A stretch of 64,000 nt of DNA from DASVXQ01 sp046727955. GTDB lineage: Bacteria; Actinomycetota; CALGFH01. The notes under the pieces were generated by a model. It saw only the letters and a list, made by a program, of their open reading frames with translations, ran no database searches and was not told the DNA's origin. Location: positions 29,016 through 93,015 of the forward strand of contig JBKPDO010000010.1 in assembly GCA_046727955.1 (NCBI GenBank), read 5' to 3'. Shown in pieces: positions 17,639 to 26,471 of this stretch (positions are counted from its first letter, which is position 1; the number at the start of each line of letters is the position of its first letter). The position numbers and the translations under genes were made by a program.

Positions 17639-19231
17639 CAGCGTGTCCGGCGGCCGGTAGACGCCGAAGACTTCGCGCAGCGCGTCGCACACCTCGCCGA
17701 CCGTGGCCATGCGCCGCAGCGCCTCGCGCATCGGCACGAGCAGGTTGTCCCGACCACGAGCGGCGTCGCGCAGGGCCTCCAGGGCGTCGCGCACCGCCTG
17801 GGCGTCCCGCTGCGCGCGCACCTCGGCCAGCGACTTGGCCTGCGCCTCCGCGATGGCGGGGTCGAGCCGCAGCAGGCTCACCGGCTCTTCCTCGCCCTCG
17901 GTCCAGCGGTTGACGCCCACCACCACGCTGTCGCCTGACTCGACCGCCCGGAGCTGCTCGTAGGCAGAACGCTCGATCTGCTCCTTCTGGAAGCCGCGCT
18001 CGATCGCTGCCACCGCCCCGCCCAGCCCGTCGACCTCGGCGATGAGCGCCCGCGCCCGCGCCTCGACCTCGTCGGTGAGGCGCTCGATGAAGTACGACCC
18101 GGCGAGTGGGTCGACCGTGTCGGTGACGCCCGTCTCGCTGGCGAGCACCTGCTGGGTGCGCAGCGCCAGCCGCGCGGCCGACTCGCTCGGCAGGGCCAGC
18201 GCCTCGTCGTAGGCGTTGGTGTGCAGCGACTGGGTGCCCCCGAGCGCCGCGGCGAGAGCCTGGTACGCCACCCGGACCACATTGTTGAGCGGCTGCTGGG
18301 CGGTGAGCTGCACGCCTGCCGTCTGCGTATGGAAACGCAGCATGCGCGAGCGCGGGTCCTTGGCGCCGAAACGGCTGGCCATGATCTCAGCCCAGGTGCG
18401 CCGGGCGGCGCGGAACTTGGCCACCTCCTCCAGCAGGGTCGTGCGGGCGACGAAGAAGAACGACAGCCGCGGCGCGAACGCGTCGACGTCGAGCCCGGCC
18501 TCCGACGCGGCCTGCACGTAGGCGACGGCATTGGAGAGGGTGAAGGCCACTTCCTGCACCGCGGTCGCGCCTGCCTCGGCCATGTGGTAGCCGGAGATCG
18601 AGATGGTGTTGAAGCGCGGCAGGTGGCGGGCGCAGTAGGCGAACAGGTCGGTGGCGATGCGCAGGCTCGCCCTGGGCGGGTAGATGTAGGTGCCGCGGGC
18701 GATGTACTCCTTGAGAACGTCGTTCTGGACGGTGCCGGACAGCTCGGCTGGGTCGACCCCCTGCTCCTCCCCCACCAGCTGGTACAGCAGCAGCAGGACG
18801 GCCGCGGGGGCGTTGATGGTCATCGAGGTGGAGACCTTGCCGAGCGGGATCCCGTCCAGCAGCCTGCGCATGTCGGCCAGGGAGTCGATAGCCACGCCAA
18901 CCTTGCCCACCTCGGCCGCGGCCATGGGATGGTCGGAGTCGTAGCCCATCTGGGTGGGCAGGTCGAACGCCACCGAAAGGCCGGTCTGGCCGTGCGCGAG
19001 CAGGTAGCGGAAGCGTGCGTTGGTCTCGGCCGCCGAGCCGAAGCCGGCGTACTGGCGCATGGTCCAGGGCCGGCCCCGGTACATGGTCGGGTAGATCCCG
19101 CGCGTGAAGGGATCGCGCCCGGGCTCGCCCAGAGCCCGCTCTGGGTCGAAGCCCGCCAGGTCCTCGGGTCCGTACAGGATCTCGACCGGGATGCCCGACT
19201 CGGTGCGGCGCTCGTCGTCTGTAGTGCCCAT
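17636..19231 (-). CDS. Methylmalonyl-CoA mutase large (catalytic) subunit
   Basis: Converts methylmalonyl-CoA to succinyl-CoA with adenosylcobalamin. The 531-residue chain is the TIM-barrel catalytic part only: FTRGIYPTMYRGRPWTMRQY, GLSVAFDLPTQMGYDSDHP, FNTISISGYHMAEAGATAVQE and SLHTNAYDEALALP are conserved. The C-terminal B12-binding domain of fused mutases is missing; a matching 134-residue domain is coded separately at 42761-43165. The Tyr of RQYAGF fits methylmalonyl-CoA mutase rather than isobutyryl- (Phe) or hydroxyisobutyryl-CoA mutase (Ile), as I recall those rules. It lies 47 bases after a Ser/Thr kinase gene on the same strand. Confidence 0.9.
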   Translation of the reverse strand: MGTTDDERRTESGIPVEILYGPEDLAGFDPERALGEPGRDPFTRGIYPTMYRGRPWTMRQYAGFGSAAETNARFRYLLAHGQTGLSVAFDLPTQMGYDSDHPMAAAEVGKVGVAIDSLADMRRLLDGIPLGKVSTSMTINAPAAVLLLLYQLVGEEQGVDPAELSGTVQNDVLKEYIARGTYIYPPRASLRIATDLFAYCARHLPRFNTISISGYHMAEAGATAVQEVAFTLSNAVAYVQAASEAGLDVDAFAPRLSFFFVARTTLLEEVAKFRAARRTWAEIMASRFGAKDPRSRMLRFHTQTAGVQLTAQQPLNNVVRVAYQALAAALGGTQSLHTNAYDEALALPSESAARLALRTQQVLASETGVTDTVDPLAGSYFIERLTDEVEARARALIAEVDGLGGAVAAIERGFQKEQIERSAYEQLRAVESGDSVVVGVNRWTEGEEEPVSLLRLDPAIAEAQAKSLAEVRAQRDAQAVRDALEALRDAARGRDNLLVPMREALRRMATVGEVCDALREVFGVYRPPDTL

Positions 19232-19278
19232 CGTCCAGCCTCCTGTCGCAGGAGGCCAGGGTAAGGCACTACCTCGCT

Positions 19279-20124
19279 TCAGGCTGGGAGCGCGCGGGAG
19301 CCCGCGGCGACGCGGCGCAGCGCGTACCAGACGTCCGCCGCCTCGGGGCGCTCGGCCGGCTCCTTGGCCAGCAACCGCTCGATCACCGGGGCGAGCGGGC
19401 CGAGGTGGTCCGCCGGTCGCGGTGGGTCGTTGACGATGGCGTTCACCACGTCCAGGTGCACCTTGGCCGACTTGAACGGCGGCTCGCCCTCGACCGCGAA
19501 GTACAGCGTCGCCCCGAGCGCCCACAGGTCCGTGGGCGGCCCGACCTGGAGCCCCTTGATCTGCTCGGGCGCCATGAACGCCGGCGAGCCGACCACCACC
19601 CCGGTCGCGGTCAGCTCGGGGTCGCCGGTGAGGGACGCGGTGCCGAAGTCGGTGAGCTTGGTGGTGCCGTCCTCGCGCACTAGCACGTTGCTGGGCTTGA
19701 CGTCCCGGTGAACGATGCCGGCCCGGTGCGCCGCCTCCAGGGTCGCCAGCAGCCGCAGGCCGATCGCCGCGGCCCGGCGCGGGTCGAGCGGGCCGCGCTC
19801 GCCGACGAGCTGGTCGAGGTTGGGCGCCTCCACCAGCTCCATGACGATGTAGTCCTGGCCCGAGTCCTGGACCACGTCGAAGAGGATGACGGCGCCCGGA
19901 TGGCTCAGGCGCGCGGCGGCGCGCGCCTCGCGGATCACCCGCGCCCGCAGCGCGGTCCGCTGCTCCTTCCGGACCGCCGGGGGCAGCTCGACCTCTTTGA
20001 TTGCGACCGGACGGCCCAGCAGGGTGTCCTCGGCCCGCCATACCACGCCCACGCCGCCCTCACCGAGCTGCGGCCCGAGCTCGTAACGGCCGGCGATCGT
20101 GCGTCCAGCGACATCCTGTGCCAT
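19279..20124 (-). CDS. Soluble Ser/Thr protein kinase
   Basis: 281-residue Hanks-type kinase with all catalytic elements: glycine loop GEGGVGVV at 21-28, Lys43 in VAIKEV, HRDVKPSN at 139-146, DFG at 159-161, and APEQ before the activation segment end. There is no transmembrane segment or extracellular domain, which is unusual for actinobacterial kinases. It lies between a pseudokinase gene (98 bases upstream) and the mutase large-subunit gene (47 bases downstream), all on one strand. It may pair with the pseudokinase. Confidence 0.93.
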   Translation of the reverse strand: MAQDVAGRTIAGRYELGPQLGEGGVGVVWRAEDTLLGRPVAIKEVELPPAVRKEQRTALRARVIREARAAARLSHPGAVILFDVVQDSGQDYIVMELVEAPNLDQLVGERGPLDPRRAAAIGLRLLATLEAAHRAGIVHRDVKPSNVLVREDGTTKLTDFGTASLTGDPELTATGVVVGSPAFMAPEQIKGLQVGPPTDLWALGATLYFAVEGEPPFKSAKVHLDVVNAIVNDPPRPADHLGPLAPVIERLLAKEPAERPEAADVWYALRRVAAGSRALPA

Positions 20125-20222
20125 GCCGCCGCACCTTATCAGCCGAGCGCGGTGAAGGCGCGCTCGAACTGTGCAGCGATGCCCCTCCGGCAGGCACGGG
20201 AGCCCTCCGCCGTCCCGGCTCG

Positions 20223-21812
20223 CTATCCCGGCGGCGCGAAGGAGCCGAGGGCTGTCTGCAGGATGGCCTGGGCGACGCCCCAGTCGGTCTCGTGCGAGAA
20301 CACGCTGATGGCCAGCCAGCGGCCGGGGCCGCTCTGGCCCGGCGGGGTGTTGGCGCCGAGCTCGATCGCGTGGAAGGGCTGCTGGTCGTCGCCGAGGTAG
20401 GTGAACTCCAGCACGGCGCCGGGACGGCCCTGGAGGACCGTCGGCTCGACCCGGACCTGCTGGTAGCTGCCCTCGTGGAGGCCCGCGTGCAGCTGCGAGG
20501 ACTGCTGCTCGGCGGCGACCGGGTCGCCGGCGGGCCCGTCCTGCCACTGGACCCGCAGGAAGGTCGGCAGGGAGCGGTCGTGGAACTCGGTGGTATGGTC
20601 GTCCTGCTGCACGACCTCCCAGCTCGCCGGGTAGGCGATGCGGTAGCCGACGCGCTGGTCGGTGAATACGGTCCACCCGGCCGGCAGCGCCGCGGCCGTC
20701 GGCGGCGGCGTGGTGGTGGACGTGCTGGTCGAGGTCGAGGTCGAGGTGCTCGGAGTAGTCGCGACGGCGCGGTCACGCGCCCGCTGCTCCGCGACGGAGC
20801 CGGCCGGGTTGCCGATCACCGCCACGATCACCACGAACGACAGCAGCGCGAGCAGCACCGAGACGCCGGCGACCAGCACCCCCCGCCGCCGCGGGTCCAG
20901 CAGCCAGTCGACCGCCTCGCCCCGTGCCGGCAGCCAGGCCGGCAGCCAGGCCGGACGGCCCCGAGCGCGGGCGGCCTGGCCGGCGGCGCCCGCCGCCGGG
21001 ACGGGCGTCAGCAGGGCGGTGCCCTCGTCGAGGTCCTCGAGCTGCCTCCGGACGCTGGCGGCCGAGGGGCGCATAGCGGGCGTCCGTGTGAGCAGCGCCG
21101 CGAGCACCGGGCCCAGCGGGCCGGCATGCTCGCAGGGCCGCGGCTCCTGGTACAGCACCGCATCGGCGGGCACTGTCCGCGCCTGCTCACCGAAGGGGGG
21201 CTGGCCCTCCACGGCGGTGTACATGGTGGCGCCGAGCGCCCACAGGTCCGCCGCCGCTCCGGCAGGCTCCCCACGAGCCTGCTCGGGCGCTGGAACGGCG
21301 ATCGGCCGCGCGGGTGGCACCACCGCCGCCAGCCCGAGGCCTGCCAGGCGGGCAGCGCCGTCCGGGGTCACCAGCACGCTCGCCGGCTGCAGGTCCAGGT
21401 GGGCAAAGCCGGCGCGATGGACCGCCTCCAGCACCCCGAGCACGTCGAGGCCGATACGCGCCACCCGGCGCGGCGGCAGGTGGTCGTGGCGCTCGAGGAG
21501 CTCGTCCAGGGGAAGCGCCTGGACCAGCTCGGTGACCACGTAGAGGCGGTCCCCGTCGAGCAGGACGTCGTGCAGCGTGAGCGCGCCCGGGTGGTCGATG
21601 CCGGCCGCCACGCGGGCACCATGGACGATCCGGGACCAGCGCGCGGCGCGCTCGGCCTCGGACTCGGCTGGCGACTCGATCTCCTCGACCGCGACGACGC
21701 CGCCGGTGACCAGGTCGGTGGCGCGCCAGACGGTACCGGCGCGGCCCCGGCGCAGGGTCGCCTGCAGGACGTAGCGGTTGGCGACGAGCCGTTCGGGGGA
21801 AGCCTGCTCCAT
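20223..21812 (-). CDS. Transmembrane pseudokinase with extracellular sensor-like domain
   Basis: 529 residues. Residues 13-265 have a Hanks kinase fold, but key residues are lost: the ATP-binding Lys is Glu43 (VAVEEIE), the catalytic loop reads HLDLQPAS (138-145) with Gln and Ser in the Lys and Asn positions, and DFG reads GLG (158-160). The glycine loop is also broken. A single transmembrane helix follows at about 320-340 (GVLVAGVSVLLALLSFVVIV), then a Thr/Ser tract (STSTSTSTST) and an extracellular domain of about 150 residues resembling PsbP/Mog1-fold domains (GYRIAYPASWEVV). It likely binds rather than phosphorylates, perhaps controlling the kinase next door. Confidence 0.85.
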   Translation of the reverse strand: MEQASPERLVANRYVLQATLRRGRAGTVWRATDLVTGGVVAVEEIESPAESEAERAARWSRIVHGARVAAGIDHPGALTLHDVLLDGDRLYVVTELVQALPLDELLERHDHLPPRRVARIGLDVLGVLEAVHRAGFAHLDLQPASVLVTPDGAARLAGLGLAAVVPPARPIAVPAPEQARGEPAGAAADLWALGATMYTAVEGQPPFGEQARTVPADAVLYQEPRPCEHAGPLGPVLAALLTRTPAMRPSAASVRRQLEDLDEGTALLTPVPAAGAAGQAARARGRPAWLPAWLPARGEAVDWLLDPRRRGVLVAGVSVLLALLSFVVIVAVIGNPAGSVAEQRARDRAVATTPSTSTSTSTSTSTTTPPPTAAALPAGWTVFTDQRVGYRIAYPASWEVVQQDDHTTEFHDRSLPTFLRVQWQDGPAGDPVAAEQQSSQLHAGLHEGSYQQVRVEPTVLQGRPGAVLEFTYLGDDQQPFHAIELGANTPPGQSGPGRWLAISVFSHETDWGVAQAILQTALGSFAPPG

Positions 21813-21903
21813 GGTCGCGGCAGTACTCTACGACAGTCAGGTCCGCAGCGGTCGAGATCCACCCGCTCCGCTGAGGGCTGCGGAGGGGGTGGCGAGGGGA
21901 TCG

Positions 21904-22149
21904 CTACTCGTCCGGGCGGGCGCGGCGGCGGCGGGTTGGGGGTGGCTCGCCGACCGCGCGCTGCCACAGGATGGCGACCAGCTTGCGAGCGAGCATCACG
22001 GCGAGCGCCGATGCCACGGCGAACGCGACCTGCTTGGCGATCCTGCGAGCCTCGTCCGGGGCCCGCTCGGAGAGCTTGGCCACCTTCTCCTCCATGCGTC
22101 TGCGGGTCAGCTCGATCTCTCGGGCGGTCGCCGCCGCGGTCTCACCCAC
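21904..22149 (-). CDS. DUF3618-like small membrane protein
   Basis: 81 residues starting VGETAAATAREIELTRRRME, with AREIELTRRRMEEKVAKLSE resembling the DUF3618 pattern, then a hydrophobic helix (VAFAVASALAVMLARKLVAI) and a basic tail. GTG 22149 has AGGAG five bases before it. The start lies 43 bases inside the upstream holin-like gene, in another frame, so the two are coupled. In actinobacteria this pair often occurs together; the function is unknown, perhaps in envelope stress. Confidence 0.75.
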   Translation of the reverse strand: MGETAAATAREIELTRRRMEEKVAKLSERAPDEARRIAKQVAFAVASALAVMLARKLVAILWQRAVGEPPPTRRRRARPDE

Positions 22150-22583
22150 CTGATCTCCTCTCTGAGCTCGGTCGCGGTCTCTCTCAGCTCGGCCCTGGCC
22201 TGCGCGGGCGTCACCCTCGACCTGGCCAGGCGTCGGGCTCCCAGAAACCCGAGGAGGCCGGCCAGCAGCACCACCGCGCCGCCGACGATCAGTGGACCGA
22301 GCCATGCCGGCCCGTAGATCGCCCGTGCCGCCGAGGCGAGCAGGAACCCGATCCCGTAGAGCACCAGGACCCCCGCCACCGCCAGCAGGCTGGCTGCTCT
22401 GGCGCCGGACACCAGCCCCTCGGTCATCTCCTGCCTGGCCAGCAGGACCTCTTGGCGCACCAGTGTGGTGGCGTCGTCGGCGAGGCCCCTGAGCAGCTCG
22501 CCGGTGGACGGCTCGCCCGCCACCGCTGGTCCCTGGGGCGAAACGACCCCGTCGCCCCCAGGGGACACTTGCTCGCTTGTCAC
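22107..22583 (-). CDS. Phage-holin-superfamily III (DUF1469-like) membrane protein
   Basis: 158 residues. A soluble N-terminal part (STGELLRGLADDATTLVRQE, typical of the family) precedes two adjacent transmembrane helices at about 60-80 and 92-112. The C-terminus is a charged helix. GTG 22583 is chosen because GGGGGAG lies four bases upstream. Members are chromosomal membrane proteins of unknown role and are not evidence of a prophage. The gene overlaps and probably translates together with the DUF3618-like gene. Confidence 0.82.
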   Translation of the reverse strand: MTSEQVSPGGDGVVSPQGPAVAGEPSTGELLRGLADDATTLVRQEVLLARQEMTEGLVSGARAASLLAVAGVLVLYGIGFLLASAARAIYGPAWLGPLIVGGAVVLLAGLLGFLGARRLARSRVTPAQARAELRETATELREEIRWVRPRRRPPERSS

Positions 22584-22651
22584 AATGCTCCCCCTGCTCC
22601 GCTGATCGTCTCGTGATCCTGCCTGATCAGGTTCCCCTCGACAACAGTCTT

Positions 22652-23602
22652 TTACCGCGCGGGCGACCAGGCGGGTCCGAGCACCTCCAGCAGCCGTGTC
22701 AGCGCGCGCCGAGTGGTCGGCGACAGCGGCAGCCCCGCCAGCTCCCACAGCGGGACCCATTCCAGCTGGGAATGCTCGCCTGGGTCGCGGTTGCTCGTCT
22801 GCCCCCGCCAGGCCGTCGCCAGGTAGAACGCATCGGCCCGCTCACCATCGTGGAAGCAGCCCAGCGGCGCGGCAGCGAGCGGCTCCACGTCCGCCTCCTC
22901 GCGCGCCTCGCGGACCAGCGCCTCCAGCAGCGACTCCCCCGGCTCCCGCTTGCCGCCAGGCGCGTCCCATACCCCTGGGTAGCGGCGCTCCGGCCGCCGC
23001 GTGCGCCGGCCGAGCAGGACCCGCGAGCCGTCGAAGAGGAACACGGCCGCGCTCACCGCCTCGGCCAGCGGCACCTCGCGGACCACCCCGACCCCGCCGA
23101 CCGCCGCCTGGTGCAGCACCTGCCACTCGCCGCGCTCGTCCTCCTCGGTGAGCGTGACCTCTGGCAGCGGGAACACGGCATGGAAGCCCGCCAGCTCCCG
23201 CGCGGCCGCCTCCAGCTCGGCGGGCGGCCTGTCCTGCGTCACGGTCACGTGTGGATAGAACGGGAAGGCGCGCTGGTCCAGCGGCGGCGCCCGCAGCGCC
23301 GCCTCGAGCGCACGCAACGTCGGCTCGCCCTCCGTCACCACCAGGAAGACCACCGCGCTCTGCGGCAGGAACGTCGCCGCGCCGCGCAGCTCGATCACGC
23401 CGGGAAGCACCCTGGCCGCCGCGCGGTCGACCAGGGCGATCGCCGCGTCCCGGGCAGCGGCCGCCACCGTCTGCGGCGGCACCAGCGTCAGGTGAGGCGG
23501 GATCAGGTCCCTGGCCGGGTCGCGCAGCGCCCGCCGCCAGGCCTGCACGTGCGCGGCCAGCGGCTCAGGCAGCAGCACGATCACCCCGAGAGCGCCGGTC
23601 AT
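22652..23602 (-). CDS. LigT-like 2',5'-phosphoesterase fused to a Nudix hydrolase
   Basis: 316 residues in two domains. Residues 5-165 resemble the 2H phosphoesterase (LigT/2'-5' RNA ligase) fold, with HLT at 37-39 and HVT at 118-120. Residues 180-310 are a Nudix domain with GGKREPGESLLEALVREA and REEADV, i.e. GX5EX7REX2EE at 217-236; the usual Gly near the end of the box is Asp238. 2H proteins open cyclic phosphodiesters and Nudix enzymes cut nucleoside diphosphate derivatives, so a two-step reaction on a nucleotide metabolite is possible. The start codon and first five codons (MTGAL) lie in the end of a MITE-like element, so the native start may have been different. Confidence 0.82.
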   Translation of the reverse strand: MTGALGVIVLLPEPLAAHVQAWRRALRDPARDLIPPHLTLVPPQTVAAAARDAAIALVDRAAARVLPGVIELRGAATFLPQSAVVFLVVTEGEPTLRALEAALRAPPLDQRAFPFYPHVTVTQDRPPAELEAAARELAGFHAVFPLPEVTLTEEDERGEWQVLHQAAVGGVGVVREVPLAEAVSAAVFLFDGSRVLLGRRTRRPERRYPGVWDAPGGKREPGESLLEALVREAREEADVEPLAAAPLGCFHDGERADAFYLATAWRGQTSNRDPGEHSQLEWVPLWELAGLPLSPTTRRALTRLLEVLGPAWSPAR

Positions 23603-23710
23603 GTACCCGGCGCGGCATGCAGCGCCAGACCTTCGTGCGACGCTGGACCTTGCGCGCCGTCCCCGTTGACCACTCACTCACCTCACGAAGGGATACTTGA
23701 CCGGTGCTCT
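23589..23710 (-). mobile_element. MITE-like element, copy 1
   Basis: 122 bp, read here as the reverse complement of copies 2 and 3. Ends are AGAGCGCCGGTCA and TTGACCGGTGCTCT, a near-perfect terminal inverted repeat. Shared internal blocks include GTGGTCAACGGGG, GGCGCGCA and TGGCGCTGCATGC. It has no coding capacity. It lies between the LigT-Nudix start and the trpS 3' end. Confidence 0.85.
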
Positions 23711-23745
23711 TCAGGACGGCGGTGGCCGGCGGGGCCACGCCTCGC

Positions 23746-24744
23746 CTAGCCCGCGCCGCGGGGAAGCAGCCCCATGCGGTCCTTGGCCAGCGCCAGGTTC
23801 ACGCGCGCCACCGCCTGCGCCTTGGCCGCGCCCGCCTCCAGGACCTCGGCCAGCCGCTCTCCGTCCGCGCGAAGCTCCAGGTAGTGCTCGCGCACCGGGC
23901 TGATGAAGGCGATCAGCGCCTCGGCCAGGTCCGACTTCAGCTCGCCGTAGCCACGACCGGCGTACGCCACCTCGAGCTCGCCGACGGCCTTGCCCGTGAC
24001 CACCGAGTACAGCTCGAGCAGGTTGGTGATCGCCGGCTTGTCGGGCCGGGCGACGACCTCGCGGCCGGAGTCCGTGACCGCGGCGCGGACCTTCCTCCGG
24101 ACCACCTCCGGCGGGTCCAGCAGGTCGATCCGCCCGGCAGGGGACTCGCTCGACTTCGACATCTTCTGGTCCGGGTGCTGCAGGTCCATCACCCTGCCGC
24201 CGACCTTGGGGATGTACGGCTCGGGCACCACGAAGGTCCGCCCGAAGCGGGCGTTGAAGCGCTCGGCCACGTCCCGCGTCAGCTCCAGGTGCTGGCGCTG
24301 GTCTTCCCCCACCGGCACCCGCTCCGCCTGGTAGATCAGGATGTCCGCGGCCTGCAGCACCGGGTAGTTGAAGTAGCCGGCGGGGAGCGCGCCCGCGCCG
24401 CCCTGCGCCGCCTTCGCCTTGAACTGCGTCATCCGGCGCAGCTCGCCCACGGTGGCGATGTGGTTCAGCAGCCAGGCCAGCTCGGTGTGCTCCGGCACGT
24501 GCGACTGCACGAACAGCGTGCACACCTCCGGGTCGAGCCCGCAGGCAAGCAGCATCGCCGCCGTCTCCAGCGTGTGCGAGCGCAGCTCCGTCGGGTCGTA
24601 GGGCAGGGTGATCGCGTGCAGGTCGACCACGCAGTAGTAGGCGTCGAACTCGTACTGCTGCTCGACCCACTGCCGGAACGCCCCAATGTAGTTGCCGACA
24701 TGGGTGTTGCCGGTGGGCTGGACGCCAGAGAGGATACGAGCCAC
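23746..24744 (-). CDS. trpS: Tryptophanyl-tRNA synthetase
   Basis: Charges tRNA-Trp. 332 residues, the normal bacterial length, with the class I HIGH-type motif (GNTHVGNYIGAF) near residue 12 and KMSKS at about 190-200 (HPDQKMSKSSESP). The N-terminus MARILSGVQPTGNTHVGN is typical. The gene is monocistronic in appearance, with copy 1 of the MITE-like element just after its stop. Confidence 0.96.
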   Translation of the reverse strand: MARILSGVQPTGNTHVGNYIGAFRQWVEQQYEFDAYYCVVDLHAITLPYDPTELRSHTLETAAMLLACGLDPEVCTLFVQSHVPEHTELAWLLNHIATVGELRRMTQFKAKAAQGGAGALPAGYFNYPVLQAADILIYQAERVPVGEDQRQHLELTRDVAERFNARFGRTFVVPEPYIPKVGGRVMDLQHPDQKMSKSSESPAGRIDLLDPPEVVRRKVRAAVTDSGREVVARPDKPAITNLLELYSVVTGKAVGELEVAYAGRGYGELKSDLAEALIAFISPVREHYLELRADGERLAEVLEAGAAKAQAVARVNLALAKDRMGLLPRGAG

Positions 24745-24785
24745 GGTCAGTCCTTGCGCGTCGGGTCGCCGATCACGAACCTGGT

Positions 24786-24791
24786 CATCCT
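24786..24791 (-). promoter_or_regulatory. Candidate -10 box of trpS
   Basis: TAGGAT on the minus strand about 40 bases before the trpS start; the -35 region is weak, so this is a position-based guess. Confidence 0.25.
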
Positions 24792-24811
24792 ACCTGTCAG
24801 CCAGCGCCTGC

Positions 24812-26335
24812 TCACACCGCCTCGGCGGTGCGGCGGAGGGGGACAGCCACGGGCAGGTAGGCGAGGGGCAGGCGCAGCTCGAAGCGGGCGCGCCCGCCCG
24901 CCTCGCTGGGGTCCACAGCGCGCAGCTCGCCGCCGTTGGCGTGGGCGAGCTGCCGGGCCATGGCGAGACCGTGGCCAAGCCTGCTCTCGGGAGCGTAGTC
25001 ACCGTCCAGATCGGACTGCTCGAAGATGCGCTCGCGCTGCTCGGGGGGGACGTCGACGCCCTCGTCCTCGACCGAGAGGACCACGCGGTCACCGTGTCGG
25101 CTCGCGCCGAGCTGGATGGGGGTCTCCGGAGGCGCATACCGGTGCGCGTTGACGATGAGGTTGCCGAGGAGGTCGAGGATCTCGTCCTGGTTGACGCAGA
25201 CCGGGAGACTGTCGTTCGGTGCCTCCGCGACCACGGGGCGGCCCGCGCAGATGGTCTTGGCAAGCTGCTCGGCGACGTTGACCAGCTCGGCGGCGTCCAC
25301 GCGCCGGCGCTCGGGCTCTGCGCTGTGGGCGGCGGTGATCTGCAGCTGGTCGAGCTTGCCGGCGAGCTGCTCGGTCTGCTCGACGCCGTTGCTCGCCAGG
25401 CCGTCGAGCCAGCCGAGGTCGCGCCGCTCGGCCTCTCGGGAGATGGTGCCGAGCAGCCCCTTGAGCATTGCGGTGGAGGCTCGCAGATCGAGCGCCATAG
25501 CCGAGAGCTGCAGGCTGTTTACGCCGCTGCCGGCCTCGGCCTGGCGCCTGAAGCGGTCGGCGACCACGAACAGGTGCCGGTAGTGGAGCAGCTCCTTGGC
25601 GTACTCGCGGCTGAGCGCCTCGGCGCGGTTGGCCGCGCGTCCCGCCACGTACATGGGCAGCGCCGGCACGGCCAGCACCACGGGCAGGACCAGACGGTGC
25701 TCGGCCACCAGCAGCGCGACCAGCACCATGCTGAACTGGACCGCGCCCTCCAGCAGCTCGACCTGGGTGCCCGCGAACAGCGAGGAGGGGGTCAGCGGAC
25801 GCCGCTCCGCCAGCGCGATGGCCACCCGCACCATCAGCCGGTTGACCAGCACGAGCACGATCGTGGCGGCCACGAAGGCGGGCACCTGCTCGAGCCCCAG
25901 CGATGGCCGCCCCCCGAGATGCTGGTAGACCCAGCCGGCGGCCGCGATCGACAGGGCGTACTGGCCGGCGTTGAAGGACACACGCAGGGCCGGCTTGCGG
26001 TGCAGGAGGTCGCTTACGACGCTGGCGACCATGAAGACCACGACCGTCAGCGGGATACCCCAGCCGGTCAGCAGCGCCAGGGCGAAGGGGCGCGACATGG
26101 TGATCTGATAGACGGCGTTGCGGCGCCACACCGGAATGCGGATCAGCTCGGCGGGGAGCACGCACGCGGCCAGGACCCAGAAGGAGAGGTCAGCCTGCCT
26201 CGCCGCGGCGACGACGTCAGGGAGCAACCAGACAAGGAACCCGATGCCCACCAGGCCAACCAGGACCAGATAGACCTCCACGCCGGTCGGTTGGCGTCTG
26301 GCGCTCGGGAGGGCCAGACGGAATTGGCTCGCCAT
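24812..26335 (-). CDS. Membrane histidine-kinase-like protein without the phospho-His
   Basis: 507 residues. About seven hydrophobic segments (residues 20-230) precede a dimerisation-like helix and a full HATPase domain with N-box GNLIVNAHRYAPP (391-403), G1 DEGVDVP and G2 GHGLAMARQL. In the place where the H-box SHELR should stand the sequence is MALDLRAS, with Leu282 instead of histidine, so autophosphorylation at the normal site is not possible. No response regulator gene is adjacent. It may bind ATP and signal through partners, or be a phosphatase. Confidence 0.8.
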   Translation of the reverse strand: MASQFRLALPSARRQPTGVEVYLVLVGLVGIGFLVWLLPDVVAAARQADLSFWVLAACVLPAELIRIPVWRRNAVYQITMSRPFALALLTGWGIPLTVVVFMVASVVSDLLHRKPALRVSFNAGQYALSIAAAGWVYQHLGGRPSLGLEQVPAFVAATIVLVLVNRLMVRVAIALAERRPLTPSSLFAGTQVELLEGAVQFSMVLVALLVAEHRLVLPVVLAVPALPMYVAGRAANRAEALSREYAKELLHYRHLFVVADRFRRQAEAGSGVNSLQLSAMALDLRASTAMLKGLLGTISREAERRDLGWLDGLASNGVEQTEQLAGKLDQLQITAAHSAEPERRRVDAAELVNVAEQLAKTICAGRPVVAEAPNDSLPVCVNQDEILDLLGNLIVNAHRYAPPETPIQLGASRHGDRVVLSVEDEGVDVPPEQRERIFEQSDLDGDYAPESRLGHGLAMARQLAHANGGELRAVDPSEAGGRARFELRLPLAYLPVAVPLRRTAEAV

Positions 26336-26471
26336 GACGCCGAATCCCCTCTAGACCGGACCGTCGTCCCATACCGAATATCGGTCAGCTTCTCGTATTA
26401 GAGTAACTTCCCTGTCAAACCACCAGCTAGCACTAGGATTCTGCTAAGCAAAATGATTATGACCAAAAGTA

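Noticed and set aside
22107..22583. Prophage or lysis cassette
   Set aside because: The holin-superfamily protein is a chromosomal DUF1469-type protein paired with DUF3618; no endolysin or other phage gene is nearby.
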